Assembly: GCA_029962745.1 (NCBI GenBank)
Contig: CM057158.1
Location: forward strand, 12,618,776-12,682,775
Direction of reading: 5' to 3'
Source: Echinometra lucunter
Lineage: Eukaryota; Echinodermata; Echinoidea; Camarodonta; Echinometridae
DNA: 64,000 bases
How positions within the stretch are numbered: the stretch's first letter is position 1; each line of letters opens with the position of its first letter. Both the position numbers and the translations under genes were made by a program. Under the pieces are notes generated by a model, which had not been told where the DNA came from, did not search any database, and saw only the letters and a list, made by a program, of their open reading frames with translations. Shown in pieces: positions 48,378 through 60,276 of this stretch.

Positions 48378-48546
48378 CAGTGGAAACTCTATATAAATAG
48401 ATTCGATGTTCCTGATATAACAAGGTAATATTCTGGTCCAAGCTCTTTATATTTCATTGCTTTTTAACCATGATATAATGAGATTCCTGCCATAACAAGG
48501 TAATTTTATTGGTCCCAAGGACCCCGTTAAACTGATTTTTCACTGT
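48378..48546. repeat. MITE family A copy 5, diverged
   Basis: Starts CAGTGGAAACTC and ends TTTTTCACTG. Internal CCTGATATAACAAGGTAAT and CATAACAAGGTAATTTTA show family membership. The right half looks rearranged. Confidence 0.6.
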
Positions 48547-49063
48547 ATTAAGAGGGCAACAAAGTGTTTAATACACATACCAGTGGCCCTTCTAGCCACA
48601 CTTCTTTCTTAGCACAGTAGAGATTGTAGGCATTTTTTTTTGTATGGGCCAAAAAGGCGAAATTTCCCTCAAATATATAACATTACTATCCATGGAATTT
48701 CCTTATCCATCTTGAGAAGCAGATAATGTATTTCCTCATAGACCCTGTCAAGCTTTAATTCACTGCATTGAACTTTGATTTAACTGAACTTTTCCACTTT
48801 GAGGTCTGTCCACATCCTAGTTGGAAAGCTCAATATCATCAACTTCTTGGGCACAATTTATTTATCTGTCATCAAAGTCTATGACACCTGCCCTGTCTCA
48901 CTATTTTTGACCTTCACATATGAAGTTTGACACTCTGGATGCTGTCCATAAACCAATCCGAAAATCAATTTTTTGTATTTAGCCCTCTATCTGCAGCGCC
49001 ATAACTGCGGTATCCTCCATCTGACATTATGTGTGTGTGTGTGCAGGTTAGTGTGTATCATAT

Positions 49064-49242
49064 ACAGTCAACTCTGCATAAGTCGAAGTTGCATGAGTCG
49101 AATAATCGCCTAAGTCGAAGGTCTGTACTGGGTCCCATTCCTTTATTTTCTATTGTTTTGACCCCTCATAAGTCGAATTTTCTCTAAGTCGAAGCATTTT
49201 CTTCAGTCCCAAGAAATTCAACTTAGGCAGAGTTGACTGTAG
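49064..49242. repeat. MITE with TIR CAGTCAACTCTGC / GCAGAGTTGACTG
   Basis: Ends ACAGTCAACTCTGCATAAGT and ACTTAGGCAGAGTTGACTGT. The interior repeats the motif AAGTCGAA several times. It contains the only nearby minus-strand AATAAA (49147-49142), which could serve URI1. Confidence 0.75.
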
Positions 49243-49475
49243 TGCATATGTAACTCTGTAACTAATGCGTATGTAACTCTCTGGTTGGAATTTCTCTACT
49301 GCAAAAGTGCTAGGTACAGCTAGCCCATAGAGCTAGCCTGCAGAACACCACAGTAATGGCGGATCATCTGCTGTCAAGTCGGATCAGTGTATATCCAGAT
49401 ACGCAAGCTTTGTTTCATTTTCCTGAGAGGCAGAGTGCATTGTCCATCTTTAGAAGCAAATTATCAAGGTTTGTG

Positions 49476-52400
49476 TCATCTCCTGCCTTGCCTAGCTGCC
49501 TTGAACTTTGACACTCTCTTTGACCCTTGCCCTTCTTCTGTTGGTTGTGGGATGGTTGGTTGTGAAGGGTGGCTGTGCTCGACAATGTTTCCTGTAAAGG
49601 CCTGTACATGGGATAAATGGATATGTACGGTAACCATTTCTGTCGGACCACACGGAAATGTCGAACAGAAAGCAGACAAGAAGAAAAAATGGAGTAGGGC
49701 GATCAAATAGCATCCTACTAACATTCTGATGGGTCATTTTGTAGAAAGTTAATCTTGAAGCCAAAAGCCTTAATTGCTCATGATTCTTCATTCACATTTA
49801 ATAATGAAATAAAGCACTTAAAACAAAGATGGTTTACCTTACATAAGATTCTAGGGGATCACATCAAATTCAAATATAGGTGGAAAATGTTTACAATGGT
49901 AGAACAAAAAGTAGGCCCCACATTTCAAGGAGGAAGGAGGGTTGTTTCATAAAAAGAATTTTATCATACGCTACATTTCAGCTGTCATTCTATGGCTCAG
50001 TTGTCTAGATTCACCATCTACTGTTATAGGGTAAGGGAATGGTGAAGCGTACAGTGGCCTAGTTTTTCATCTACTTTAGAATGGATACAGATGAAGTGGA
50101 GGTAATTTCAGAGGAAATCTTACAGAAACTGGAGCTGGTAAAGGTTGCCTCTTTTCCTCCTGTTGTCTTGTGACTGAGTTGTGGATAGGTTGCTGGACAT
50201 CGGCCGTGCGCTTCAAGATTGACTTGAGCTGTCCCTCCACTATGCCACCCTCAAATCCACCTTTACTTTTTGCCTGGTACAGCTCATAGATGTCAGCAGG
50301 TGACCTTGGGGATTCATCTTTATCACGTTCTGCAGAGGGTTGTTCCTGAAGATTGAATAAACAGAGGGTACACCTCTAGCAATCACGCTGAATACTCATG
50401 ACAAAAGAAGGGTGCAAATTATATCTCTCTTTTCAATTATAGGCCTTTTTCCATCCATAAATCTTCAGTAACACTAAAACATAAACTTCCATGTGCTCAG
50501 AAAACTCTAAATTTTGTGAGAGGTGAAATGGTAAAAGTTTTCAAGCAGCAAAATAATCAAATCACAAAAAGAATTTTTGCTTTTTCTGAAAGCTTCTTCC
50601 AGCAAAAAAATACTCATATAGACAACATACACGAGTGTTATAAGACCACAAAGGTTTTGAAAAAGACTTATTTTTAAAAAATTAATATAAAAGGTAGTAC
50701 TGCCATTTGCTATAAAAAGTAAATTATTTATCCTTCTACTTTGAAAACCAATCCATGAGTCAAAGATTGTTTTAAAGGGGGTACCAAATGCTGAAACAAT
50801 GTTAGCTCATTTAAAAAAACATGATTTTATTAGCAGAAAATCATCCGCCTAAAGTTTTCTAAAAAGTCGTGTTGCCAAGGAAACCCCCAAATGCGGTAAG
50901 ATTTCAGGATATTTTTGACCTCTCAGCTGTGACCCAGTTTCAACTGGGTACCCACTTTGACGTCAAAATGACGTCAAAGTGGGTACCTTGTCGCGCACTT
51001 CTAGCAAATGCGCGCAAGGTATAATACATGTTGTACAATCTAGAGCGTAGCATAACTGCAATGCGCGAAGCTGGGTACCCACTTTTACGTCATACCTCAT
51101 ACTCAATTTTTTTTTGGTCAGCTCATAACTTTTCATGAGAAAATTAGCCAAAATGCATTGATTTCGATTGAAAAATCATCATATTTTTAATGTCATTCTT
51201 CTTAGAATTCTATTCTCGATCATATATCAAAATTTTATTTCCCATTGTGTAATCACTTTAAAGTATTCACTGTCATATCAATTATATCAATATCATAATT
51301 AAAAACTTAGCAAGGAAGCTATAAAACACATTAAGAATCCGTGAAAAATTGTTACTTCTGCTCCAGTAACGATGTTTGTACAGACAGCGTAACTTACCTC
51401 TTCAGAAGCTTTAGTGTGTGAAAAATGAATGACTGACATTGACTTCTGTTCTTCTGTCTCATCTTCCTCTCCCTCTTCTTCCTCCTCTTCATCATCGTCC
51501 TTCTGACCAAGATCTAGGGCCAGGCTTTGGTCTTGGTCTTCCCAGTGAACATGTTTGTGTGCATCATTAGGTATGGTTGCTTGAGGGAATTGATGACTTT
51601 CTTCCTCTCCATCAGTCATTCTGAGGTAAACAAAGTCATGTTAAGAAGGGGTGTGTCAACATGAGTGGAACAGCTACTTCTATGAGTGAATCATGATTTA
51701 ACAATATTTTCAACTAGAGCTGTATAATCTACTTTAAAACAAGTTGAGAGCAGGAAACACTGAAAAATTTCACACAAGACACAAATTTGTGACAGGATTG
51801 TATTTGTAATTGAAAGAATCATAACTCTTTTTATTTCTTGTTGTCATTTCAAAAAATGCTTGTTTACGCAAGAATGGCAGTCGTACATCATTCACACATT
51901 TTTCATTCAATGAAAGTTTCTATTTCTTCATTTCTCTCAAAACAGTTACCATTTAAATGGCAAAAAAGAGCAATATGTAGTTATAATCTCCAAAAATATT
52001 ATCCTCATCAAAGAATGGAGATTCACAAGTTAACTAAATGCCAAAAGTGAAGGAGTCACGGATGACACAGCACAGAATTCCTGCCATTCCCCAGATTTCT
52101 TGCCTTGAAAATGGTCGCTGCTTACAATTTGTGAAAGATTCATGTAACAAGTTTTCAGTTTTTCAGTATATCTTAGGCTATATCTCACTGCTTATTACAT
52201 GCCATTGCTAAAGTTTAAGGCTCATATACAGTTTTGGTAGCAATTAAAAAAAACTGGCATGAAACAGCTTAAGTATGGTCTCACATTCACCACCTTGCAT
52301 CAAAAGATAATTTGCAAGATCATGTGATATTCCCTCTGTGATTTCTGCTACATTTTTGTAATGCTGGTCACATACACACAACCCTTCAGTTTTACACGTG

Positions 52401-55400
52401 TGCAGGCACTGTGTGATGCACGTCAACATTGTCAAGGGTTAACGTCGCTGGCCCAGGGATCTTAACAATTTTTTGCCTTTCATTTGTCTGATATTCAACT
52501 TGAGATGGAAAAGCTTCACAGGATCTTAGTTTTCCTAATATTTTGCCACTTATCATCTTAAAGTTAGGAAATCTGATGAAGCGTTTTGTTGTTTGAGGGC
52601 TTACCAAAACGTGTACATAAGCTTACAGAAAATAAGACTTACTCCATCTCATCCAGCTCTTCTTCTTGTCTCTCCAGCTCATCTAATCTTGCCCATAAAA
52701 GATCTTCTGCTGTGGGTTCATCATTCCCTTCCTCATTGTCATGGTTACCATCAATATCATCATCATCATCAGATGGTGACAGTTTTGCTGGAGGTTTCTT
52801 AGAGGCTGAAGATTCTTTCTTCTTTGCTCTCCTTTCCTCTATAAAGAAAGCATAATTGTGCACTAACGATGTAGCTAATATTAGCAGTACAAGATAGAAT
52901 TCATATCCCATGTTGCTGGACTGACATCTCTATGAAATGTCTTGGATAGCAGATTTAGACAGGATATGGGAACACCTTATGCAATTAGAAATTACTTTTC
53001 TCTTGAATTGATCACAGTTTGCAATTATGCCATATATTACAACAGCCAAAATGGTTTTTAAAAGTCTTGAAATATTTTTTTTTTCTCTTCAATAACAAAC
53101 ATGTATTGAACTTGTATTGATGTTAAGTACCAAATAAGATGTTGACTACAGATGACTGCAATCTATCTATTCAGGTATCTTCTCCCAGTTCGGAAACTGA
53201 TTGCAATTTTTTTTTCAAAACATCCCTTTCCTTTGCAGTTTCAGTCAACTCCAGCTCTTAATGTTCTCTTCCCAGTTGGTTCCGAGTTTCCCCGGGTCTA
53301 GTTCCTTCTACTTTTCCTTCCAACATTTCTTTTAGGAAGCTTTGATGCCTTTTTCTGTGACCAAAGTATTGTGGTTTTCTATCCTTAACTAATCCTACCA
53401 ATACAGTTTGTTTAAGCACTGCAAATGACTGCAACACCTCTCTATAGACTATTATCCTTATCATGATCACACTTAACTACCAGCACACATATACACTTCT
53501 TAAATGCATGATCATAAACAAAAAAAATCGTTAATCCCTGTTCCTTCCACACAATGTTAAGTGGAGGAAAGATTTGAATGTAAGAGATACAAGATGGACG
53601 AGTTCAATGCCTACCCCTCCATTTCTTCTCCTTCTGCTCATCATACTCTTCTCTGATCTCTACAACATCTCTTCTGCCTTCCACTGTCTGCTTCATGTCA
53701 GACACAAAACCAAGTCTGGACTCCAGCAAGTACTGCTGCTTCTTGAGATCATCAATCATCTTTTGTACGTCTGGTGAAATAAATGGAAATAGGTACTGAA
53801 TTAGTATTGGTCTAATCCCTTTTCTCTCTGTTTCTCTCTGTATCTGTCTTTCTCTCTCTGTCTCTTTCTGTCTCTTTGTCTTTATCTCTCTCACCATCCC
53901 TAGCTTAAACCTCTGTCTCTCTTTAATGTCCATTATATATTCAATGACTGTCATTTCTTCCACAAAACAATACAGTAACAGTCAAATTCAAATACAACCC
54001 TTATTTTTTTTGTCATAATGTTAATCTTTGTAAATCTTTTAATGGCCTGTAATTATGTGCCTTATCACTTTGAATGATTGTAATTATTGTAATATGACCT
54101 GATTGCCTAATAAAACATAAATACAAAAAAAAAAGGGAAAATTACCATACATCCTATGACCTAGTATGTTTTCCAATGTCACAGAGTAATGCAGTAGTAA
54201 AATCACTTTGGTCCAGGGTAAGTGACTTTTTATAATTAATAATCTCCCCTAATTTTCAACTATTCAACACAGGGACTACTTTTTACCTGCTGAATCTCCT
54301 ACATCTTATTTTGTAAATGATAATTTCCTTAAATGCTCCTATGCCACCTAAAAAATTGTTTGAGTCCTGCAAATTCTGTTCAACCCAGCTCAAGTCAGTG
54401 GAAAACTAAAGGGGCTCAAATGAACCTTGCACCCCCCCCCCCCCCCGAAACACAGTTGGCATTCCATTTAGTAATCAACATAAAAAACAACTGCCCCTCA
54501 GATATTTTTACGAAATTTTGGCCACCTCTCCTTCCGGAAAAGTTACTTTTCTGATCCTCTCCAAGTTCATATTCTAGTCTACTCACATGTTTTTCTCCTG
54601 ATTTTTTTCCTGTTCAACCAAACTCAAGTCAGTGGAAAACTTAGGGGGCTCAAATGAACCTTGCAACCCCCCCAACCCCCCCCCCCCTCCTCTGAAACAC
54701 AGTTGGCATTCCATTAAGTACTCAACATAAAAACTGCCCCTCATATATTTTTTTTGAAATTTTGGCCACCTCTCCCTCCTGAAAAATTACTTTTCGATCC
54801 TCTCCAAGTTCATATTCTTGTCTACTCACATGTTTTTCTCCTGATTTTTTCCTGTTCAACCAAACTCAAGTCAGTGGAAAACTTAGGGGCTAAAACGAAC
54901 CTTGCACCCCCCCCCCCCCCCTTGAAACACAGTTGGCATTCCATCTTGTTTTGGTCTTTCATATCATTAATGGAACAGCACCCGATTACAATAATTCTCT
55001 TGTGCAGCATTACCAACCCGCACTTACACATACTCTTCGTTCATCCAAATCTGGCCTTTTACATATCCCACTATAAAAGAAATCCTGGGGGGATCGAGCA
55101 TTTGCTCATGCCGGACCAGCCCTGTGGAATTCACTCCCACAGGAGCTGAAGAATGCAAACTCTTTAACTTCCTTCAAGGGCAACCTTAAATCCCATTTGT
55201 TCAAACTAAGCAGGTACTAGGTTTGAAGACAGACCTTTTTTTTTTTTTTTTTTTTTTCCCGCTTGAGCATTTAATCAAAATGGAAAAGACGCTATATAAA
55301 TCCTATGTATTATTATTATTATTAAGTACTCAACACAAAAACTGCCCCTCATATATTTTTTTTGAAATTTTGGCCACCTCTCACTCCTGAAAAATTACTT

Positions 55401-56383
55401 TTCTGATCCTCTCCAAGTTCACATTCCAGTCTACTCACATGTCTTTCTCCTGTCGATGATCTGGCAAGCTTGCTTGGCTGATCGCTCTGCAAACCAATTA
55501 TCTCCTAGAAGCACCAAAATCTCATTGGTGTGAATCAACTGACCGGGCATGAATGCATACTTGCCAAATGGTACCTTGAACAGGAAATGACAAGAAAAAT
55601 ATCTCTTCATTGCCATACACGGTCTACGCTCTCTACATTTTCAAATGCATCTAATATTTTCAAACAAGGAAAAGATTCAAGTCTTCATGAAATTCCAAAA
55701 GTGGTTCAAATAATGTGAAATCAGATATCATGGATCACCGCTTGTATCAAGATGAAATATTAGACAATTTAGCACTATGACTGAAAACCCGTGTCAAAAA
55801 CTGTATTCTATATATCTTTGAAAACTTAGTGGCTTAATGCGGGTCTAACAGCAAAAACATTGTTCTGTTGTTTGAATCAAGCTTCATGTCTACTACGAAA
55901 ATATGGAACCGATTTCATTTACAAATTTTGCAGCAAATAGCATATTGACTCTTTGAAAGACATCAAGCATTCAAGATTTACAAATATCAATGCATTGCAA
56001 TCATCAAGGATGGATACACACATTAAGGATTTGTCCTCAATCCTGATGTTAAGTTTCATTCAAGATCAAAACAATCAGAATGTAGCAAAATTATATTATT
56101 CTAAGTTTCAGAGAGAAAATAAAGGCAGAAAAATAAGGGGGAAAAAACCATTAGATGAATACGCAAAGGTTATTAAAAGAATTGTTATATCTAACACGCA
56201 GTCCCTTACCATGATTTCATGTGAAACTTTATCTGGTAATGTTACGAGTCTGGATTTAAGAGCAGAGTAATCTTCATCAAACTTGTGCCACTGCTGTATT
56301 TTGTCTTTGGTCTCAAACAAGGCCCTCTCTTCTTCCTCCTTGAGACGTCCAATATGGGAAAGATCTCCTCCATCTGCCATCAT
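49476..56383 (-). CDS. URI1: URI1 (unconventional prefoldin, RPB5 interactor), seven exons
   Basis: Exons on the minus strand: 56383-56210, 55574-55439, 53770-53615, 52838-52643, 51620-51398, 50345-50124 and 49601-49476. Lengths sum to 1233 nt in unbroken phase, giving 410 aa (human 535 aa). Exon 1 is the first prefoldin coiled coil, ending KVSHEIM. Exon 2 gives VPFGKYAFMPGQLIHTNE and VLLGDNWFAERSAKQA, the prefoldin beta-hairpin. Exon 3 is the second helix (MIDDLKKQQYLLESRL). Exon 4 ends LLWARLDELERQEEELDEME, the RPB5-binding segment. Exon 5 is acidic and has SVIHFSHT. Exon 6 has SPADIYELY and SILKR. Exon 7 starts AFTGNIVE and ends KRVSKFKAARQGRR, the conserved URI1 C-terminus. Role: subunit of the R2TP/prefoldin-like complex in RNA polymerase assembly. 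Start is MM at 56383 or the next ATG at 56380; an AG acceptor lies just upstream. Confidence 0.95.
50947..50987. repeat. Perfect 19-bp palindrome arms carrying two CREs (URI1 intron 5)
   Basis: GGTACCCACTTTGACGTCA, then AAA, then TGACGTCAAAGTGGGTACC. A third arm, GGGTACCCACTTTTACGTCA, lies at about 51072-51091. Between exons 5 and 6 of URI1. Likely a MITE end or fused terminal repeats. Confidence 0.8.
53820..53900. repeat. TCTC-rich pyrimidine tract upstream of URI1 exon 3
   Basis: Degenerate TCTCTCTG/TCTTTC repeats, on the 5' side of exon 3 in minus-strand sense. Short open frame here is a repeat artefact. Confidence 0.6.
54360..55438. repeat. Three tandem ~240-bp units including the URI1 exon-2 splice donor
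   Basis: Each unit contains CTCAAGTCAGTGGAAAAC, a C-run, GAAACACAGTTGGCATTCCA, AAATTTTGGCCACCTCTC and CTGATCCTCTCCAAGTTC, and ends CTACTCACATG (54579, 54822, 55431). The last one is the real donor of URI1 exon 2 (minus strand ACAT|GTGAGTAG). About 13 bases of exon sequence were copied with it. The third unit is split by a LINE insertion. Confidence 0.85.
54945..55323 (+). mobile_element. 5'-truncated CR1/L2-like LINE fragment inside URI1 intron 2
   Basis: The plus-strand frame reads the C-terminal tail of a non-LTR RT: LVLVFHIINGTAPDYNNSLV, LTHTLRSSKSGLLHIP, one TAA, then GDRAFAHAGPALWNSLP, and finally FKGNLKSHLFKL before TAG. The AFxxAGPxLWNSLP and FKxxLKxHLF motifs are diagnostic of CR1/L2/Rex-type elements. 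The 3' end is GCTATATAAATCC followed by an (ATT)n tail, typical of the group. Sister repeat units show the empty site, CATTCCAT|TAAGTACT, which fixes the boundaries. A 27-base T-run interrupts the 3' UTR. Dead copy. Confidence 0.88.
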
Positions 56384-56389
56384 GCACAC

Positions 56390-57029
56390 TGTATTATATC
56401 AAAGATAGATCATAAAATAAATATGTTTAGTTTTATTTGTCAAATTTCCAAAGAGCTCAGTGCAAACTTAACATATCTTTGACCATCAACAATGCCTGGG
56501 AATTTTACTGCTGCTGTATCAATCTACATTTCTTTTCTATGAATCTGTTGTTAAAGAAACCCCAAGATCTCCAGTTTATCGCATTTGACAGCATGCAATA
56601 TTCCTACAAATATATATTTATACAACATGATACAAGGAATTTGAAGAAAAAAAAAGAACCGTAAAAATATAAGCAGATGATGCTCCGCAAATTGTCAAAT
56701 GGATCTAAATGTTATACAGGAAGGACAAATCATATGTAGAACTAAGGTAAAGGATAGATGAGATGGGTAAATCTATTCCAAAACTCACAATATCAAGATA
56801 AAAATCCTCACAAAAATATGAATAGTGAATTGGGAAAAGTGGTCGGTGGGTCTATTCTTGACAGAACATAGAATGAAGACATAAAGAGAAAGCAGCATAA
56901 AGATGCAAAAAGGTTGAGAAAATAAACAACTACAATATATTACATCATCATCATCATCATCATAAAAATATTGCAAACACTTGTAGTAAAATGGCCGAGA
57001 AATACTAATTAAACTACTCTAACTTATGA
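56390..57029. other. URI1: URI1 upstream region
   Basis: No coding exon. A possible acceptor (ATAATACAG before TGTGCATGATGG) suggests that the URI1 leader starts upstream, but I cannot place its first exon or promoter. Includes an ATC microsatellite (56942-56963). Confidence 0.35.
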
Positions 57030-57348
57030 TGCTACCTTAGACTACTCTTACTTGAATTACTACTTAAGTCCAAAGTCCTCAGGAATCCCACAGAAGACCG
57101 ATGGGGAGATCTCCCGAAGCAAAGACAAATGGTGCAGGGTGCAGAGCTCAGACTTGGAGAGGTTTGTTCAAAGACATCCAGTAGATCCAAGCTCAAAAGT
57201 TGCACTCACTCAATCTTGGCAGTGCACTACTGAACAGTGCATGCCATGTGCATTGTCATATACTTAACATAATTAATGCTATTGGAATGTACATTAACAG
57301 GTGTGTATGTGAACAGGTGTGAATGTGAATGGGGCCAAATCTCTACAA
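57030..57348 (-). mobile_element. Candidate 3' LTR with polypurine tract
   Basis: On the minus strand the purine tract AAGATGGGGAG (57363-57353) is followed four bases later by TGTAGAGATTTGGCCCC, as at a PPT/LTR boundary. The other end is not certain and no second LTR copy was found; it would lie beyond 64 kb. The 71-codon plus-strand frame here has no similarity that I recognise. Confidence 0.35.
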
Positions 57349-57363
57349 TACTCCCCATCTTAT

Positions 57364-60276
57364 GAGGCGAGAGCCTACTCTCGACTTAAAATCTAACTAC
57401 AAATTAACCTGAGCATCGCATTCAACTTGAAACAGTCTTTCCAAATGGGAGAGATAAATGATTACCTAGGTACATGTATACAAGTATACACAAATAAACA
57501 ACTTCTGTTGAAAAAGTCCTATAATACCTCACACAATTATTAAAGAAAGTGTACAAGGCAAACATTGACCTGGTATATGCAAAAAGCTGTCATACCCCCC
57601 ATGGCCAGATATGATCATCGGGCAAGCCCGTCCACAAATAACATGCAGGGGCTTCTCAACCAATAATGGTCTATGCCCCCCGATCTAACTAGTTAGAGAG
57701 GCAGATGCTCAATGCTTCAACCTATAATTGTGCTATATGTTTTTTTTATATCCTTTTTCAATTACAAATCAAAACACCATGAGATTGAGCAGTCTTGTAT
57801 GGAAAAATGTTAGGAAGGCATGAAAATAACAAAAACAGAAATTAGTGTGCCAAAGGGGAAAAACCAGACGGCTCCAGTGGAGAGCTACATGGCTCAAGGG
57901 GGCCGAGGCGAGTCCTCTATAAAGGGTAAACAGAAGTGCATTTAAGGTAAACCCAGGAGAAATGAGGAAAGATAGAAAGAGCTAAAAGTATCCCTAACAC
58001 CCGAGCCCAAATGGCTCTTTGAACTTTCTCTGGGAATGCTGCACGGCTTCGACGAAAGTTCAGCTAAGGCCAAAATACCATGATGCCACCCAACGCTAGA
58101 ATTCTCCTAAGAGCCAAAGCAGTTCGGCAGTAGGGGATTTTCCTACACCGGACATAGGCAACACTGGAGGATAGCCATATCCATGCTAATTAAAATGCAT
58201 CATCCATTATGGATTAGAGGTGATGATCTAATATGGCGAAATATTTGGCAAAGCAATTATAATACTCAAATGGAATAAAAGAACAATTTTAGACATGCCA
58301 CAAACTGGGGGAAATAACACAAGAAGTTCCATCAATTCAAATAATGCATTGGGTCATCACCGAATCTATTATGTACATGTAACATGAGCCAGTAGCACAA
58401 TGGCAGATGAGTTACAATGTAAATGAAGGCTTCAATACTTTTTGTTATTCAGAAAAACAAAGGGATTGAGTTATCCAATATACATGTAACTGTAAGGTGG
58501 TAAAGCATTAAAGTGTAATTTGGGCATTAAATTTAGAGCCTGAATCCTAACCAACATAATTCTTTGAGAAGGTTTGTTCTGTTGACTGGACTCCTGCCTG
58601 AACTTCTAGTCATGTCAAATCAAGAATCCAAAAATTTAATTCAAATCCTTATTCACAAAAAGGAGGGAATATGATAAGTAATTCTTGAAGGTCACAGGCT
58701 CCAGTCTCTTACAAGGAGGCTACTGAAGATGTAAAGTATTCTTATGAATGTTGGGGAGCCCTTTCATGAGGTATAAGAATAAGCACTAAGTTACCTGCAA
58801 GGATGGGCTCAGTGTCAAATTCTATTAGAATGATTCAGAACACATGTCAATTGGAAGTCTCAATAAAGGTTATGACCAATGTCTTTTGTACTCTAAACTG
58901 TTAACCCAAAATGACTGTAATCAAAGTAATGAAATAGGCCAATGCCAAAACGATTCGTGTACCTGCAAGACTTGTAACATCAGCATGTCCAGATATTATA
59001 AAACATCTGACATACTGTACATGTATGAATGTCTTGAATGATTAACTGATTGCTAAAATATTTCCTGATAATAAATGGGAAATACTATACAAGTTTCTTG
59101 GTTTACAGAAGTAATGATCGAAATGTTGAAAACTAATATGCAATTTTTGCCATTGTATAAGGTGATAGAAAGCACAATTCAGAGAATGCTCTAAAAAGTC
59201 TAATGGAATAAAAGCTGGACAGCAATGTGTCCTTGTTGTCTAAATTATTAGAAAAAGCAGTTCATGATAAACTCTATAAAATCTTATAAAGCAAACAAGT
59301 TTTTATAAATCATCGTGGAAGTCTAGTCTCCCCCGTTGTGATCAAACTTATTTTATCACAAGGGCAGTCTGGTTTCCAGGGTTAAACAACATTCCTTAAC
59401 CAAAAAGTAAGTTGGTATGATATAAGTAACTGGAAAGTGCCATGTTGATATGAAGTCAAGCACCATATATTATAAGAAAAGTAACATGGTGCATTGATAC
59501 TGACCTCAAAGGTCAGGGGTTGTAAATTTGCAATGACTGAGGTCATGTAGTATTATAGCAAATGGAGTCCAATTCCCACCTAAATTGGTGGAAAACAGTC
59601 CTGCCATTGAAAATATGACTGTTTATTAGTATAACTGCAATTAATAATGAAATAGATTTACATATATTTTCAAACAAAAGTAAATGAGACACAATGTCTC
59701 TAATCCCCACACGTTTCACCGTGGGGGGGATGTTCCATTGAAATAAATCTGTTCTGCGGCTGACACAGGCCTGGCTGCTTAACAAAAGGAAACACTTTCC
59801 AATGTACAATGTTAACTACACTTTCACTGGGGAATCCAAAACACAAATTCTGTTTTGACCTTAGGGAAAAAGTAGGTCAGGTCAGTATAACAAAAGATAA
59901 TTCCAATAATTTCTTGCAAAATAATTTGTGCTACATTTTTATTTTGAGAATTAAAGGTGATGTTTAAGAATTTCGGTACAAGGTTCAGTTTTTTGATCAT
60001 GGACCCAATAATCTAATTAGTCGGAATATCAAATGTTGACCACATATTGAATGGGAAATTCAGTCACCTGGAACTGGCAAATTTGTTTTAGGATAACTTA
60101 TTGTTGTAAACCAGTGTTTAAATGGGTCAACAATGAACAACCCAACAACAATAAAATTAACACAGCCACATCAGATAAAGGACCAGAAAATAGATGATAA
60201 AATATATTAGGAAAGATAAATAATTCTTCCTTGTACCCGATGACCCATGGGCAAATGAAATGAAATGAAAACCGGT
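57364..60276 (-). other. Space expected for pol, without RT or integrase frames
   Basis: In element orientation this lies between the protease frame and the candidate LTR. It is about the size of a pol gene but holds no open frame above 88 codons. I see no YxDD, RNase H or integrase zinc-finger pattern. It may be decayed or of unrelated origin. Confidence 0.45.

Larger units (their letters stand above)
45585..49475. other. Convergent 3' region between PEBP and URI1
   Basis: No coding exon found. Candidate plus-strand poly(A) signals are ATTAAA at 45802-45807 and AATAAA at 46339-46344; a minus-strand AATAAA for URI1 lies at 49147-49142. Holds a perfect hairpin at 46122-46152 and three MITEs (47911-48070, 48378-48546, 49064-49242). 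Confidence 0.55.

Noticed and set aside
48181..48441. 86-codon minus-strand frame
   Set aside because: Overlaps MITE family A copy 5 and has no recognisable similarity.
49415..49651. Alternative frame across the URI1 last exon (acceptor at 49594)
   Set aside because: That acceptor would give a frame without the URI1 C-terminus; the acceptor at 49602 keeps phase and yields AFTGNIVE...KRVSKFKAAR.
57052..57267. 71-codon plus-strand frame
   Set aside because: Lies inside the candidate LTR, antisense to the element; no similarity recognised.
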